In this document: in pieces, positions 1 to 11,087 of the stretch
How the letters are laid out: every line of letters starts with the position of its first letter
How positions within the stretch are numbered: the first letter of the stretch is position 1
DNA from: Zygnema cylindricum
Lineage: Eukaryota > Streptophyta > Zygnematophyceae > Zygnematales > Zygnemataceae
Direction of reading: 5' to 3'
Assembly: GCA_037447655.1 (NCBI GenBank)
Contig: JBBHKE010002978.1
Span: 19,556 to 83,555 of the forward strand
Length of the DNA stretch: 64,000 nucleotides
Notes under the pieces: model-generated
Seen by the model: only the letters and a program-made list of their open reading frames with translations
Databases searched by the model: none
What the model was told of the DNA's origin: nothing
Made by a program: the position numbers and the translations under genes

Positions 1-1270
1 GAATTATTTCATGAGTTCCGTGTTTATTTTTTGCCCTGCTTGTAGTTTTTCAGTTTTGGCCATGCCACCCTTTTTTGTATCCTTGGACTCAAGATGGTTT
101 ACTCTTGCCCTTTTTAATTCAATATGCCTTCTATTAAAAAAATGTTAATTGTTATTTGTAACCTTAGCTGTTAATACTTGGAGGTACGGGTGTGATGCTC
201 CAGTTCTGATAATATTTATTATTATTACATGTTTAATCAAAAAAATTACCAGATTGTAAGTAATTTTATTGCCACACAAGAAATTGCAAAGGGAAGAAGT
301 TGAGTATATTCATTTTAAATTATTAGTCTAATTATTTATTTTGGGACGGGAAGTCGCAAGCGGTTTACAATCAAGGTTTCTCAAGGAAGCTTCCTCGATA
401 TAGAAATACAGTGAGGTTGGCTTGCATTGTACATAAAATCGGCGATTCTTTTTCATTTTTTCCCTATTAACAAAATCTTGTTCATTTTATAACATGATGT
501 GGAGTTCTCTATGGGCTCTTTGCAATCACATCAACAATATTTTGTCACAACACCCACTTTGTTAACTAAATAGACTAACTTTATGTGTATTGGAAACATT
601 AATTAGCTATAGACAATATTTACGGGCTCCTATAATTCTTACTAGTTAAAAAACTGAATTCTACAAATTAAAAAACGCTTTTTTGTCTGTGGCTCGCCAT
701 ATTGAGAAAAAAATCCTATAACTGCAAAATACGAATCCCTAAATCTACAGTACTGTACTGTACTGTATTGTACTGTAGTGTACTATACACCGCGAATCGT
801 AATTAGACTAAAGAAAAAATTAGAGTAAAAAAAGAGAAAAAATAATTAGAGTTATGAACTCTAATTTGTGTGATAAAACTTTTTCAAAAATGAATTTACT
901 CTAATTTATTTAAGTATTCTAATTTGACGCGCTGAATATCTCTACTATAAATTAGGTATTCGTACAGAATCTGGTATCGTACAAAATCTGACAGAACATA
1001 CAGCTTATCGTCACTATGACGTTTACACTACACGGTTTGTTAAAACGCAGTTACCTGATAACGACCTGTATTAAATCATTATTTGTACATTTTTACTTAA
1101 TAAAGTACAATTTTTCACGGTCAGACACTGACTGTACGCCACACTATTTAAAACGGCATTGTATTAGAGTTATTAACGCTCATTCAAAAATTACCTTAAA
1201 TAGTATAATGAAAATTTTAGAATCATTTGCTCTACTTAACATGATAGAGTCGAAATTTAGGGCGACTGTA
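1..1270. other. AT-rich intergenic DNA with one orphan TIR end
   Basis: No coding region can be supported. The stretch is AT-rich, with GTACT-type short repeats at about 748-785. These run directly into a sequence at about 786 that matches the left terminus of the TA-flanked TIR family found further right (TACACCGCGAATCG). I could not find its matching right terminus, so this is an orphan or eroded end. Confidence 0.5.
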
Positions 1271-1273
1271 TAA

Positions 1274-2053
1274 GGGTGTGTCCCCATGTGCATAAGTAAG
1301 GGTTTTTTCCTGTCGTTTTGCTGTAAAACTTAGCGCCGTACTGCCTAAGTTGCAACCGTACGAAGGAATCGCAAATTTGTAGAGTACAATTTGCGTCATC
1401 CCTGAACTTAGGATGTACGAAAAGTTGTCGTCTTGTGCTTTTCGACCCACTTCGACGACAAAAAACGTCATCTTCAACCTTATCTTTAAAACACATGCGC
1501 GATGTGATTTAAAATTAGGTTTTTTAGATTGACAAATAGGAACATACTTTCGCACGTGCCGTAAATTTCGACAAAAATCCTACGATTTCCAAGGACAAAG
1601 AAAAGTACATAGTTCGCTATGTTTTGTCCGTTTGCATTTAATACGACAAAGAAAATTACACAGTTTGTTTGGTTTTGTCCGTTTTCGTCCAGTGCGGATT
1701 TTTTTTTTGCAGGGGTCTCGAAATTCCGATGCCATTTCACGTCGACCGCACAGGAGACGCAAAGGCAAATTTCAACTTCTTCAACAGTGAAACGGTACAG
1801 GGTGGAAGGAGGTACGTCTACAATGTCACGGTAAGACATGCGACGTCACACAAGCAGTTCCAAAAGATAACGTCCGACAACACAGATTGTAGACGATGAC
1901 AACCGTCACAGGTATTGACGACGTATACAATCGTCACAAACGTAACTTACGATACGTTCTTACACATAGGGACACTTGAACACCGGGTCCGGCGGATCCG
2001 CGCTAAAATACAAAGTAAGTTCGCTAAGTTACTAAGTACATGGGGACATACCC
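1274..2053. mobile_element. Harbinger-like non-autonomous TIR element, copy 1
   Basis: The element starts GGGTGTGTCCCCATG and ends with its imperfect inverted complement, CATGGGGACATACCC. It is flanked by the 3-bp direct repeat TAA (1271-1273 and 2054-2056). A GG-starting terminus with a TWA target duplication is the hallmark of the PIF/Harbinger superfamily and its Tourist-type MITEs. The interior has no transposase and is homologous to the copy at 6812-7584, including a shared block near 1690-1830. At 780 bp it is long for a MITE. The superfamily is inferred from termini only. Confidence 0.78.
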
Positions 2054-2056
2054 TAA

Positions 2057-2486
2057 GCGTTGTTTACTCTAATTACGATTTGTGGAATAGTGTAAATCCA
2101 CCGTCTATGTGCCCCAGAATCTGTACGCGTGTTATTCAAGTTATTCCTTTTTTTTCAAAGCGACAATCAATATACCTGCATTGTACTCAGGAGTCAATGT
2201 CGGGAACACGTGGCGTACATAAAAAGCATTTTCGAGTGTTATGGTGATGTTCAATTAGGACATTCTTAAGTTGTACGGCCAACATTACAAAATGCGACAA
2301 TTTGAACGAAGTTCCATTGCGCAGAGTCTGTAATGCATGCGTTAGCAAAAGAGTGGTGCCACGTAACTATGGATTGGATATTGCAAATCGTCAATAATTT
2401 TCACACCGACCAAAAATCTTCATTGGCGTACCATGCACATGGGTACCAGGTCATCGTGCAACACAAATTTTGTACTCTTTGCACCA
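2057..2486. other. Unassigned intergenic stretch
   Basis: Between the Harbinger-like element and the palindromic element I see no gene, tRNA or recognisable transposon domain. The open frames here are short, overlapping and without family signature. Confidence 0.4.
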
Positions 2487-3349
2487 TAGATGTCCAATTC
2501 ATACGGATTTGGACTTTTTCTCGAAAAACTACGTAGTATTCGTTTCTTACGTAGCTTTCGTAAATTTCGTATGTCTCACAGTGTACAAAAAAATTATACG
2601 AACACTAAAAAAAAAATCTTCATTTGCGCGCGCATATTTTTTGTCTCCCACTCTGTCTTCAGAAAGAAGCCGTCGTTGGAGATGCCGTCAATTCCTCCGC
2701 TCGTCGCTTGTTCGTTGCACTTTTCAATTTTGCACTTTCGCTTAATTTGGACGCGCAATTTTTATCTGAGCGGCAAGCGGTGGAATTTTTGGCGTCTCGC
2801 GCGCGTATTTTTATCTGAGCGGCGAGAAGTGGAATTTATGGCGTCTTGCACTCGTATTTTTTTTCTGAGCGGCCAGCCGCTGAATTTATTGCGTCTCGCG
2901 CGCGTATTTTTATCTAAGCGGCGCGCCGCGAAAACTATGGCGTCTCACGCGTGTATATTCATCTGAACGACGAGCCACAGAATTTATGACGTCTCGCACG
3001 CGTAATTTATCTGAGCGGCAAGCGGCGGAATTTATAGCATCTCCCACAACGGCTTCCTTGAGCCGTTTTGCATCATTTGCGCGCGCGTATTTTTATATGT
3101 CCTCCACTCCGTCTTTAGATGACAGCCGCCGTTGGAGACGGTGTAAATTACGCCGCTCGCCGCGAGTTCGCTGCACTTTTCAGTTTTTTTGGGTATTCAA
3201 TATTGAAAAAAAATGAAATGTGAAAGTCCAAAAAAAGTGTGAATTTTACCTACGAATTTTAAGAGTTTGAAATTGTTTTATGCGCACTCTACGTAGTATT
3301 CGTTAATTTACTCCGTGCGTTTTATGCGCATAGGACATCTATGCTTTGC
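2487..3349. mobile_element. Repeat element with ATAGATGTCC ends and internal minisatellite
   Basis: The left end reads ATAGATGTCC and the right end GGACATCTAT, a short inverted pair. The body matches, in inverted orientation, the segment at about 11088-11490. The shared blocks are the ends, a GCGCGCGTATTTTT stretch and a TTGGAGACG..CGTC block. This copy is roughly twice as long because it holds a 49-bp tandem array and a second copy of the CCTCCACTCCGTCTT block near 3100. No coding capacity. Class is unknown; target-site duplications are not clear. Confidence 0.55.
2766..3045. repeat. 49-bp minisatellite, about 5.6 units
   Basis: Units begin CTGAGCGGC (or a close variant) at 2766, 2815, 2865, 2914, 2963 and 3011, a period of 48-50 bp. 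Each carries GCGTCTC followed by a CG-rich block and TATTTTTATCT. Units differ by several substitutions, so the array is not recent. The related inverted copy at 11.1-11.5 kb has only about one unit, so the expansion happened in this copy. Confidence 0.85.
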
Positions 3350-3870
3350 ATACGCCTTATCAGATACCACCTCATTTTTTTAGAGTTCTTGTTATTACAC
3401 ATAACGAATGAGCGTTCCCTGAAATAGTGTGACCAATGGGCGCTTACAAAAATAGCGTGACAAAAGTGCGTTACGAGATTTTGTTTATATATTTTGTTGT
3501 ATTTTTGAATGTGGATATCGTCTGCGAAGTTTTTTGATTTCTGTTGGTTGACATCTTGACACGTATGTTCATTATCCAACGTGTCGTGGCTCAAATTTTT
3601 CTGTAATTGGTGATGTACCTAGCGAGGTACATCACCATTTATTGAAACTTTCGAAGCGAATGCTTCGCGAAAACCATCCAACGTCCATTGTTAACTCCCA
3701 AACTTTTGGAGAATATTGGCAAGATTCTCTGTAATGTTGTTTTCCGGATAAAAACAAAATAAGAGGTACGTCGTAGTATGGAGAGGACCCAATTTATGTA
3801 AACAACCTCACTTTTCGTCTAATGGAACTTCACCTTTAGATCTTGCAATTTACTTTCTTCATTGTCGTGC

Positions 3871-5040
3871 ATGCGACCAATTACACCAAGAAGCATGCAA
3901 CCCAACCATCTGTACAAAAGAGGTGGAATAAACGAGCAACGAAAATCCCAAAGCAGAAGATTCATAATACGAAGCAAAAATGAATATGACAATGTGAAAA
4001 GGAAATAACAGGTGGAAGGAATAAAAAGTGGAAGGTGCGTGGGAAGTCGAGAGAGAGATCCATTTATTACTAAGCCGATGGGTAGCCACTAGGCTTCACG
4101 GTCTGGGCGTATTCCTTACAGAAGTAAGATCTAGGATTTCGAATAAAGAAAATAAAACCGGAAAAATGCAAGAAATCAACGATAAAAATTTGCGGAGAAT
4201 CCGAGATAACCACACCCTGGCACGGCGATTGCAAAAAATTACAACAAGAAAAAAAACAATGAAAATATGTAGATAATCCGAAATAACCGAATTCTAACAA
4301 ACAAGTAAAAATAGCAACAAGAAAATACAAGAAAGCAACGTTAAATCTGCACAAAATTCGAGAAAATCGGATTTTGACACACTAATAACCAATTGCAGAA
4401 AATGATAATAAAAAACAAGCAATTGGAAGCTATAAAGAATCCGAGATAACCAGATTCTAACAAACCACAAGCAAACTCCAACCAAGGCAACGAAAATTAG
4501 ACAAGAAAAAGTCAAACACTAATTCACAAAAGGCATCCACAAAGGTTCAGAAACAGCTTGAGAAAGTAGGCAGAATCCACACTAAAAGAGGTTGTTGAAG
4601 GGAAACCGTGCGGACTCCGGCCAAAAATGAGTGAATTAACTTGTAGGGCTTACAATGTAAGTATAATGAGGAAAGAGAAAAGCTAAGCGCTTAACAAACT
4701 AAAGCAGAAAAAGCCAGGCAGAGAAAAAACTGACAATTTGACTAAGGAAAAAAAACAAGGGTAAAAGACAGACAAATCTAAATCCAATTCGACCAATTCC
4801 TGTACTCTCAAATTATGAGAGTACAAACCTAACGCAATCGCCTAAGTACCAAGAAATAGCCAAAGTACTAATTTCTGACATTTGTTAACTAACCAATAGC
4901 CTGAGAGCATTTCACTGTACAATTTGCACCTAGTTTGGGTCTTGGCCAATAAAACCATATGCCTACGTTACAAAATTCACAATCAGCGGATTAAAACCCT
5001 TCCTATCTAAATGGAAATGCGTGAACCTACATGGGTTCAC
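3871..5040. repeat. LTR-like dispersed repeat related to 59.5-60.3 kb
   Basis: Several collinear blocks match the region beside the gypsy fragment at 59.5-60.1 kb. They are an AAGCCGATGG block near 4070 (59565), a GAAGGGAAACCGTGC block near 4597 (59878), an ATTAACTTGTA block near 4633 (59915) and a GTACTCTCAAATTATGAGAGTAC-type hairpin near 4802 (60028). The right-hand relative abuts a Ty3/gypsy pol end, so this may be a solo LTR of that family. The ends are not defined and the interior is not coding. Confidence 0.4.
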
Positions 5041-5065
5041 GACTTAAATTACAACGAATCAGCGT

Positions 5066-5760
5066 GCGTCGCCAACATTTCGAAATCGCACGTCGCGTCA
5101 CCAATGTTTCGAAATCGTACGTTGCGTCACTACACCGTCGATCATATTTAGCGTGTAGAAATTAGTGTGTAGAATAATTTAGTGTCATGTACACTAATTT
5201 AGACTTAGAAAAAATTTGAAAAAAAAGTTATGCACTAATTTTTCAACGAACGCCAATATGAGTATAGCTGATTTGTTGAGAGGATATTCACAGTTATATA
5301 GGTAAAATTACAAATTTTGACAATTCGTACACTGTCGCAAACTTTCACTCTAATTAATTCCCAACTCTAATTTCGGTCACGCGACAAATAAATGTACACT
5401 AAAACATGTACAAATACAAAATATTTTAAATCGTACACCGAATCGTGGTTGTATCCTATTTATCCGTACTTGTATAATTAAAAAATACATTTTTAGACGC
5501 ACCGACACGTTTTGTACTCCACACTAATAAAAAATACATAAATTAAAATGGTGCACACTAATTGTTTGTCTCGTAATTAGCGTACAAGAAAAATTAGTAT
5601 CATTTACCCTATCATAGGTAAAACCCTCAAAATTTAGGGGCGCCGAATTAGTGTTCAACACGCTAAATACGATCGACGGTGTAATGTTTGAAATCGTACG
5701 TCGCGTCATTAATGGTTCAAAACCGTACGTCGCGTCGTTAATTGTTCGAAATCATACGTC
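5066..5760. repeat. 29-bp minisatellite split by a transposon
   Basis: Units of 29 bp begin GCGTC and contain a TTCGAAATCGTACGTC core. They lie at 5066-5094, 5095-5123, 5124-5130 (continuing at 5684-5702), 5703-5731 and 5732-5760. The third unit is interrupted by the TIR element at 5131-5683. Removing that element and one TA restores a 28-29 bp unit in register. Confidence 0.88.
5131..5683. mobile_element. TA-flanked TIR element inserted in minisatellite
   Basis: The left end is TACACCGTCGATCATATTTA and the right end is its near-perfect inverted complement, ending GATCGACGGTGTA. Both ends sit on a TA dinucleotide. The 553-bp interior is AT-rich and non-coding. The surrounding 29-bp array shows the pre-insertion site, with TA as the duplicated target. 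This is as expected for Tc1/mariner-like MITEs, but the terminus is not the Stowaway CTCCCTCC type. The superfamily is inferred from target size. Confidence 0.82.
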
Positions 5761-6035
5761 GCGTCACGCCAAAATTTGCGACAAAAAATTGAAGTACGGA
5801 CGTCGTCGCTCACGCGAATGCATATCTTCGTGTTACCCGCAGAATTCCCAGCTTCAGTTCGACCACCGTACACGGTAATACCTGCGTCTCCACATTGTAT
5901 CTACCCCAAACGGAATCAGTGTGGCTGCAACACGTAATATTTAACAAACGACTTAAAATAAAACACTGACACGATACGCCATTACAATTTTTTGAAATTT
6001 CATTAAAAAACAAACATTCAAGTGGATCTGTATAG

Positions 6036-6573
6036 TATATCGCCAATTGCTATTAGCGTAATATATAATGATTCCGTCCCGCTTTTCTTTTTCAAATTCT
6101 CAAATAGCATTATTTTTTTTTTCTTTACGCCATTTGAGGTTTTTTTTTAAGTACCGTACAAAACGAAAGTACGTTGTCTTTTAAATAGTGTTAAGTGACA
6201 GACCGTACAAAATTGTACCTTTTTAAGTGAAAAAGTATAATTAATGAGTTTTAGTAACTACGGGCGTATGGGAGTATGCGCTCTAAAAAGGGGATGGAAT
6301 CGGGCTGTCAAATATCACGTTCGCACATATTCGTCCAACGACCACGTTTTGACTGTGTCAACGTACGATTTGTCAGATTTTTTACAAGTACCTATATTAG
6401 TGTAAGCATGTTTGCGACCGACATATATTTTTTTCAAAGACCCAAATTAGCATTAGTAAACAATTAGAATGTATGTTGTTTTTGAAAATTTTCAATTTCC
6501 TAATTAGCGTAAATCACTGTAATTATTCCTACACGCTAAAGAAACCTGTACGCTAATAGCGATTGGTGGTGTA
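6036..6573. mobile_element. TIR element, subfamily B, copy 1
   Basis: The left terminus at 6036 is a degenerate TATATCGCCAATTGCTATTA followed by GCGTAA. The right terminus CGCTAATAGCGATTGGTGGTGTA is its inverted counterpart. Length is 538 bp, with no ORF of note. The copy at 8800-9364 shares the whole interior and about 50 bp of left flank, so the two copies descend from the segmental duplication rather than from two insertions. Confidence 0.72.
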
Positions 6574-6581
6574 CAGTAGAC

Positions 6582-6635
6582 TACATCGCGAATCGTTATT
6601 AGTGTCAAAATTTAAGTAGTGTTGAATAAAATTTA
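6582..6635. mobile_element. Left-end remnant of subfamily A TIR element
   Basis: TACATCGCGAATCGTTATTA and the next 30 bases match the start of the full element at 9373, then break off into sequence that lies beyond the full element's right end in unit 2. This is a deletion of about 525 bp in unit 1. Only one to three bases of microhomology are seen at the breakpoint. Confidence 0.75.
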
Positions 6636-6811
6636 GTTTTAATAGCCCGCTTTTTTTTAGGGGCGTGTTTCCAAAGGTGAGCAAAATTACCACAATTGCT
6701 TCGATGTACACGAAGGAGTCGTCAAAAGTACATTTTCGTACACCGTAAAGACGAAATATGTACCTTTCAGCCTTCATATTACCTTCAAAACGATCAAAAT
6801 GTTTGGATTTA

Positions 6812-7584
6812 GGGTGCGACTCTGTGTGCTTAAGGGTTTGTTTTTGCCGTTTTCTTGTAATACTATGAGCCATACCGCGTAAGTTTCAACCGTACAAAAA
6901 ACTAGATAAAAAGATAAGTACATTTTGCGTCATCATCAAATTTAAGATGTATTACATGTTGTCGTCTTGTGTTTTTCAACCCACTTCGACGACAAAAAAC
7001 ATCATCTTCAACCTTATGTTTAAAACACATGCGCGATGTGTTTTAAAATTAAAGATTTTATATAAACAAAATGGAACTTATATTCGTGCGTGCTGTATTT
7101 TTTGAAAAATTTCAAACGATTTCAAGCGACGTAGAAGTGTACACGATTCGCTATGTTTTGTCCGTTTTTGTTTCATACGACAAAGAGAAGTACATAGTTT
7201 GTTTTGTTTTGTCCATTTCCATCCGGTACGGAATTTTTTTTTGCAGGGGTCTCAAGGTTCCGATGCCATTTCACGTCGAGCCGACAATAGACGCAAAGGC
7301 AAAACGCATCTTCTTCAACCGTGAAATGGCACAAGCTGGAGGGCGGTATGTCTACAATGTCACGAAAATTCACGCGACGTCAGAAGCAGTTACGAAAAAT
7401 AACGTGCGTCATCACATATTGTAGACGTTGACAGCCGTCATGGGCATTGTCAACGTATACAATCGTCACACTCTTAGGTAACAATTTCGATGTTACACAT
7501 AGGGACACTTGAAATCCAAGTCCGCCGGATCTGCGCTAAAAAAAAAGTAAATTCTCTGAGTTTGAAGTACATAGAGACGTACCC
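6812..7584. mobile_element. Harbinger-like TIR element, copy 2, with known empty site
   Basis: The element begins GGGTGCGACTCTGTG and ends CATAGAGACGTACCC (imperfect inverted pair). It is flanked by TTA at 6809-6811 and 7585-7587. The same sequence without the element exists at 10105-10125, with a single TTA at 10116-10118. Length is 773 bp and it is homologous to 1274-2053. It contains no transposase, so it would have been moved in trans. Confidence 0.85.
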
Positions 7585-7809
7585 TTACTTCGGGTAGATT
7601 TTCTCTCTCTTTAAAAAGTTTGAACATTGCCCGCGTGAACACTCAGGCATACACACGCAGCTGCGTCTAATTGGTTGAAAAGTTTTCTAACAGGAAACCG
7701 AACAGTTTTTCTTACCTGTTACCATTATTACAAACAAACATAAACGGAGGGCTCTCCTCTTCGGTGGCGAAATACCTTTAGCATCAATGTTATTTTCGCA
7801 ACTTTAAAA

Positions 7810-8032
7810 TACACCGTGAGTCTCTATTATTGTTTATGTTTTTTAGTTTTAAGGCCCCTTTTAACATCCTTTTCCGTACACATTTGTCCGTGTTAATTAG
7901 AGACCAGTAGGAAGGTGAGAATCTTACCTTTCAATCGCAACCGTCAAATTCACAATCCGACAAGCGTGTATGGAGAAAATATGTTATAAGTGGCAAAAAA
8001 AAACAATAACACTAATAACGATACACGATGTA
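7810..8032. mobile_element. Short TIR element, subfamily C, copy 1
   Basis: About 223 bp, bounded by TACACCGTGAGTCTCTATTA and the inverted end CTAATAACGATACACGATGTA. The interior carries a conserved ACCGTCA(A/G)ATTCACAATCCGACA stretch, also seen in the copy at 10344-10566. It is non-coding and AT-rich. The ends resemble those of the 540-bp subfamilies, so all could share a transposase. Confidence 0.68.
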
Positions 8033-8799
8033 CAGTGCAATACTCTTTTCCGTGCACACTTGTCTAATTTGCGTTTAAAATCTGATGACCGCCAATCAAA
8101 AGGTAAGATCCTCACTTTCCATCGCAGTCGTCAGATTATTATTGCAGTGTGAAATTGTTTTATGCGCACTCTACGTAGTATTCGTTAATTTACTCCGTGC
8201 ATTTTATGCGCATAGGACATCTATGCTTTGCATACGCCTTGTCATATACCACCTCATTTTTTTAGGGTTCCTGTTTTTACACGTGACGAATGAGCGTTGC
8301 CATAAATAATGTGACGAATGGGCGGTTACAAAAATAGCGTGACAAAAGTGCGTTACGAGATTTCGTTTATAATTTTTGTTGTATTTTTGAATGTGTATAT
8401 CGTGTGCGAAATTTTTTGATTTTCGTTGGTTGACATCTTAACACGTATGTTCATTATCCAACGTGTCGTGGCTCAAATTTTTCTGTAATTGGTGATGTAC
8501 CTCGCGAGGTTCGTCACCAATTACGGTAACTTTTGAAGCGAATGCTTCGCGGAAATCTATCCAACATCCATTGTTAACTCTCTGACTTTTGAAGAATATT
8601 GGCAAGATTCTCTGTAATGTTGTTTTCCGGATAAAAACAAAATAAGAGGTATGTCGTAGTACGGAGAGGTCCGAATTTATGTAAACAACCTCACTTTTCG
8701 TCTAATGGAACTTCACCCTTAGAGCTTGCAATTTACTTTCTTCATGTACATTTTTTTGAAATTTCATTAAAAAAAAAACGTTCAAGTGGATCGATATAG

Positions 8800-9364
8800 T
8801 ACACCGCTAATCGCTATTAGCGTAATGTATAGTGATTCCGTCCCGCTTTTTTTTTTCAAATTTTAAATAGCATAACTTATTATGTTTTTTTCTTTACCCC
8901 ATTTGAGGTTTTTTTGTAAGTACCGTACAAAAATGAAAGTACGTTGTCTTTTAAATAGTGTGATGTACGGTCAGTGTCAGAGCGTACAAACTTGTACCTT
9001 TTTAAGTGAAAAAGTATAATTAATGAGTTTTAGTAACCGCGGACGCATGAGAATATGCGCTCTAAAAAGGGGATGGAATTGGGCTGTTTAACATCACGTT
9101 CGCACATATTCGTTCAACAACCACGTTTCGACTGTGTGAACATACGATTTTCGTAAGATTTGTCAGATTTTTTACAAGTACCTATATTAGTGTAAGCATG
9201 TTTGCGACCGACATATTTTTTTTTTCAAAGACCTAAATTAGCATTAGTAAACAATTAGAATGCATGTTGTTTTTGAAAATTTTCAATTTCCTAATTAGCG
9301 TAAATCACTGTAATTATTCCTACACGCTAAAGAAACCTGTACGCTAATAGCGATTGGTGGTGTA
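8800..9364. mobile_element. TIR element, subfamily B, copy 2
   Basis: Left end TACACCGCTAATCGCTATTA, right end CGCTAATAGCGATTGGTGGTGTA, length 565 bp. It is better preserved at the left terminus than its duplicate at 6036-6573. The two share CTTTTTTACAAGTACCTATATTAG-like interior blocks. No ORF. Confidence 0.75.
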
Positions 9365-9372
9365 CAGTAGAC

Positions 9373-9917
9373 TACATCGCGAATCGTTATTAGTGTCAAA
9401 ATTTAAATAGTGTTGAATAAAATTTACCGTAATTGATGCTAATTAAGAATTTGAAAGTTTTCAAAAAAATGGTGCATTCTAATTTCGGCGTTTATGCTAA
9501 TTTGGGAACAGCAAAAATGGAATATTCTTCGTACGATTATATACACTAATATATGTATCCGTACAAAATATTAGAAAGTGTACGCCGTCGCGAATTTAAA
9601 ATATCCGTACATGCTGTACTAATTTACGTGTCAGACTAATCCCGTTTGTTTTAACGCACGTTCCTATGCGTGCGCGTCTGATTTAATTCATTTTTTGTAA
9701 ATTTTCACTTGAAAAGGTACATCTATGTACGGTCGGACATCGACCGTACACCACACTATTTATATTTTATTGTAATTTTAGGCTTTACTTTTTTTTGTAC
9801 GGTACCTTAATTAACGTCAAGGAAAAATTAAAATCATATATCCTATTTGAAAAAAAAATATCAAAATTTTAAGATCTCAAATTAGTGACTTTGACACTAA
9901 TAACGATTCGCGGTGTA
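9373..9917. mobile_element. TIR element, subfamily A, copy 1
   Basis: 545 bp between TACATCGCGAATCGTTATTA and the inverted TAATAACGATTCGCGGTGTA. A terminal TA is present on both sides. The interior (CCGTAATTGATGCTAATTAA near 9424) matches 14234-14775 throughout. Non-coding. Confidence 0.8.
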
Positions 9918-10343
9918 GTAGGTACAGGAATTTGTATGTAGCAGTTTTAATAGCCCGCTTTTTTTTAGGGGCGTGTTTCCAAAGGTGAGCAAAATTACCA
10001 CAATTGATTCGCCGTACGCAAGGGAGTCGTCAAAAGTACATTTTGGTACAACGTCAGACGAAATATGTACCTTTCAGCCTTCATATTACCTTCAAAACGA
10101 TCAAAATGTTTGGATTTACTTCGGGTAGATTTTCTCTCTCTTTAAAAAGTTTGAACACTGCCCGCGTGAACACTCAGGCATACACACGCAGCTGCGTCTA
10201 ATTGGTTGAAAAGTGTTCTAACAGGAAACGGAACAGTTTTTCTTACCTGTTACCATTATTACATACTACAAACATAAACGGAGGGCTCTCCGCTTCGGTG
10301 GCGAAATACCGTTAGCGTCAATGTTTTTTTCGCAACTTTAAAG

Positions 10344-10566
10344 TACACCGTGAGTCTCTATTAGTGTTTATGTTTTTTAGTTTTTACGCCCCTTTTAACA
10401 TCCTTTTCCGTACACATTTGTCCGTTTTAATTAGAGACCAGTAGGAAGGTGAGAATCTTACCTTTCAATCGCAACCGTCAGATTCACAATCCGACAAGCG
10501 TGTATGGAGAAAATATGTTCTAAGTGGCAAAAAAAAACAATAACACTAATAACGATACACGAGGTA
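10344..10566. mobile_element. Short TIR element, subfamily C, copy 2
   Basis: 223 bp, same length and interior as 7810-8032. It is bounded by TACACCGTGAGTCTCTATTA and CTAATAACGATACACGAGGTA. It is part of segmental duplication unit 2. Confidence 0.68.
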
Positions 10567-10750
10567 TAGTGCAGTACTCTTTTCCGTGCACACTTGTCTA
10601 ATTTGCGTTTAAAATCTGATGACCGCCAATCAGAAGGTAAGATCCTCACTTTCCATCGCAGCCGTCAGATTAACAATCTAAAGAATTGTGCACCTGTGGG
10701 AAAAGGTTTAAATTAGGGGTAGGGGGGGGGAAGGGAAACTCATCGAAAGC

Positions 10751-10972
10751 TACACCGTGTATCGCTATTAGTGTTTATCATTTTTTCGCCACTTAAAACA
10801 TCATTTCTCCGTACACACCTGTCCTATTTTCACATGCAGACCGCCAATCGAAAGATGAGAATCTTAGCTTGCAATCGCAACCGTCAGATCCAAAATCCGA
10901 CAAACGTGTACGGAGAAAAGATGTTGTTAGTTGCAAAAACAACATCAACACTAATAGCGATAACACGGTGTT
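10751..10972. mobile_element. Short TIR element, subfamily C, copy 3
   Basis: Starts TACACCGTGTATCGCTATTA and ends CTAATAGCGATAACACGGTGT. The 222-bp interior is related to the other subfamily C copies (AATCGCAACCGTCAGATCCA block near 10874). It lies outside the duplicated segment, so it is an independent insertion. The right terminal TA is not preserved (TTCATA follows). Confidence 0.65.
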
Positions 10973-11087
10973 CATAATAAATTAATAATAATAGGCGGTT
11001 ATCGGTCCCGTTTCGTCTCCTCCAGATTGCCCCCAGAATCGCGGAGCTTTTCGTACATATGTACGGACACAAGCATACATAAAATCA

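Larger units (their letters stand above)
3269..8147. repeat. Segmental tandem duplication, unit 1
   Basis: Blocks at 3269-3870, 5985-6635, 6636-6811 and 7585-8147 recur in the same order and orientation in unit 2 (8151-10680). Unit 1 has two extra inserts: about 2.1 kb at 3871-5985 and the Harbinger-like element at 6812-7584. It also lacks most of the 545-bp TIR element that unit 2 has at 9373-9917. The junction with unit 2 falls inside the ATAGATGTCC element, at GAAATTGTTTTATGCGC. Confidence 0.75.
8151..10680. repeat. Segmental tandem duplication, unit 2
   Basis: Collinear with unit 1 (3269-8147). It contains full TIR elements at 8800-9364, 9373-9917 and 10344-10566, but lacks the 2.1-kb insert and the Harbinger-like element of unit 1. 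Differences are scattered substitutions plus whole-element indels, so the duplication is older than several of the insertions. Confidence 0.75.

Noticed and set aside
5066-5760. Array of 29-bp repeats considered as a CRISPR array
   Set aside because: Units are directly adjacent without spacers and the genome is eukaryotic.
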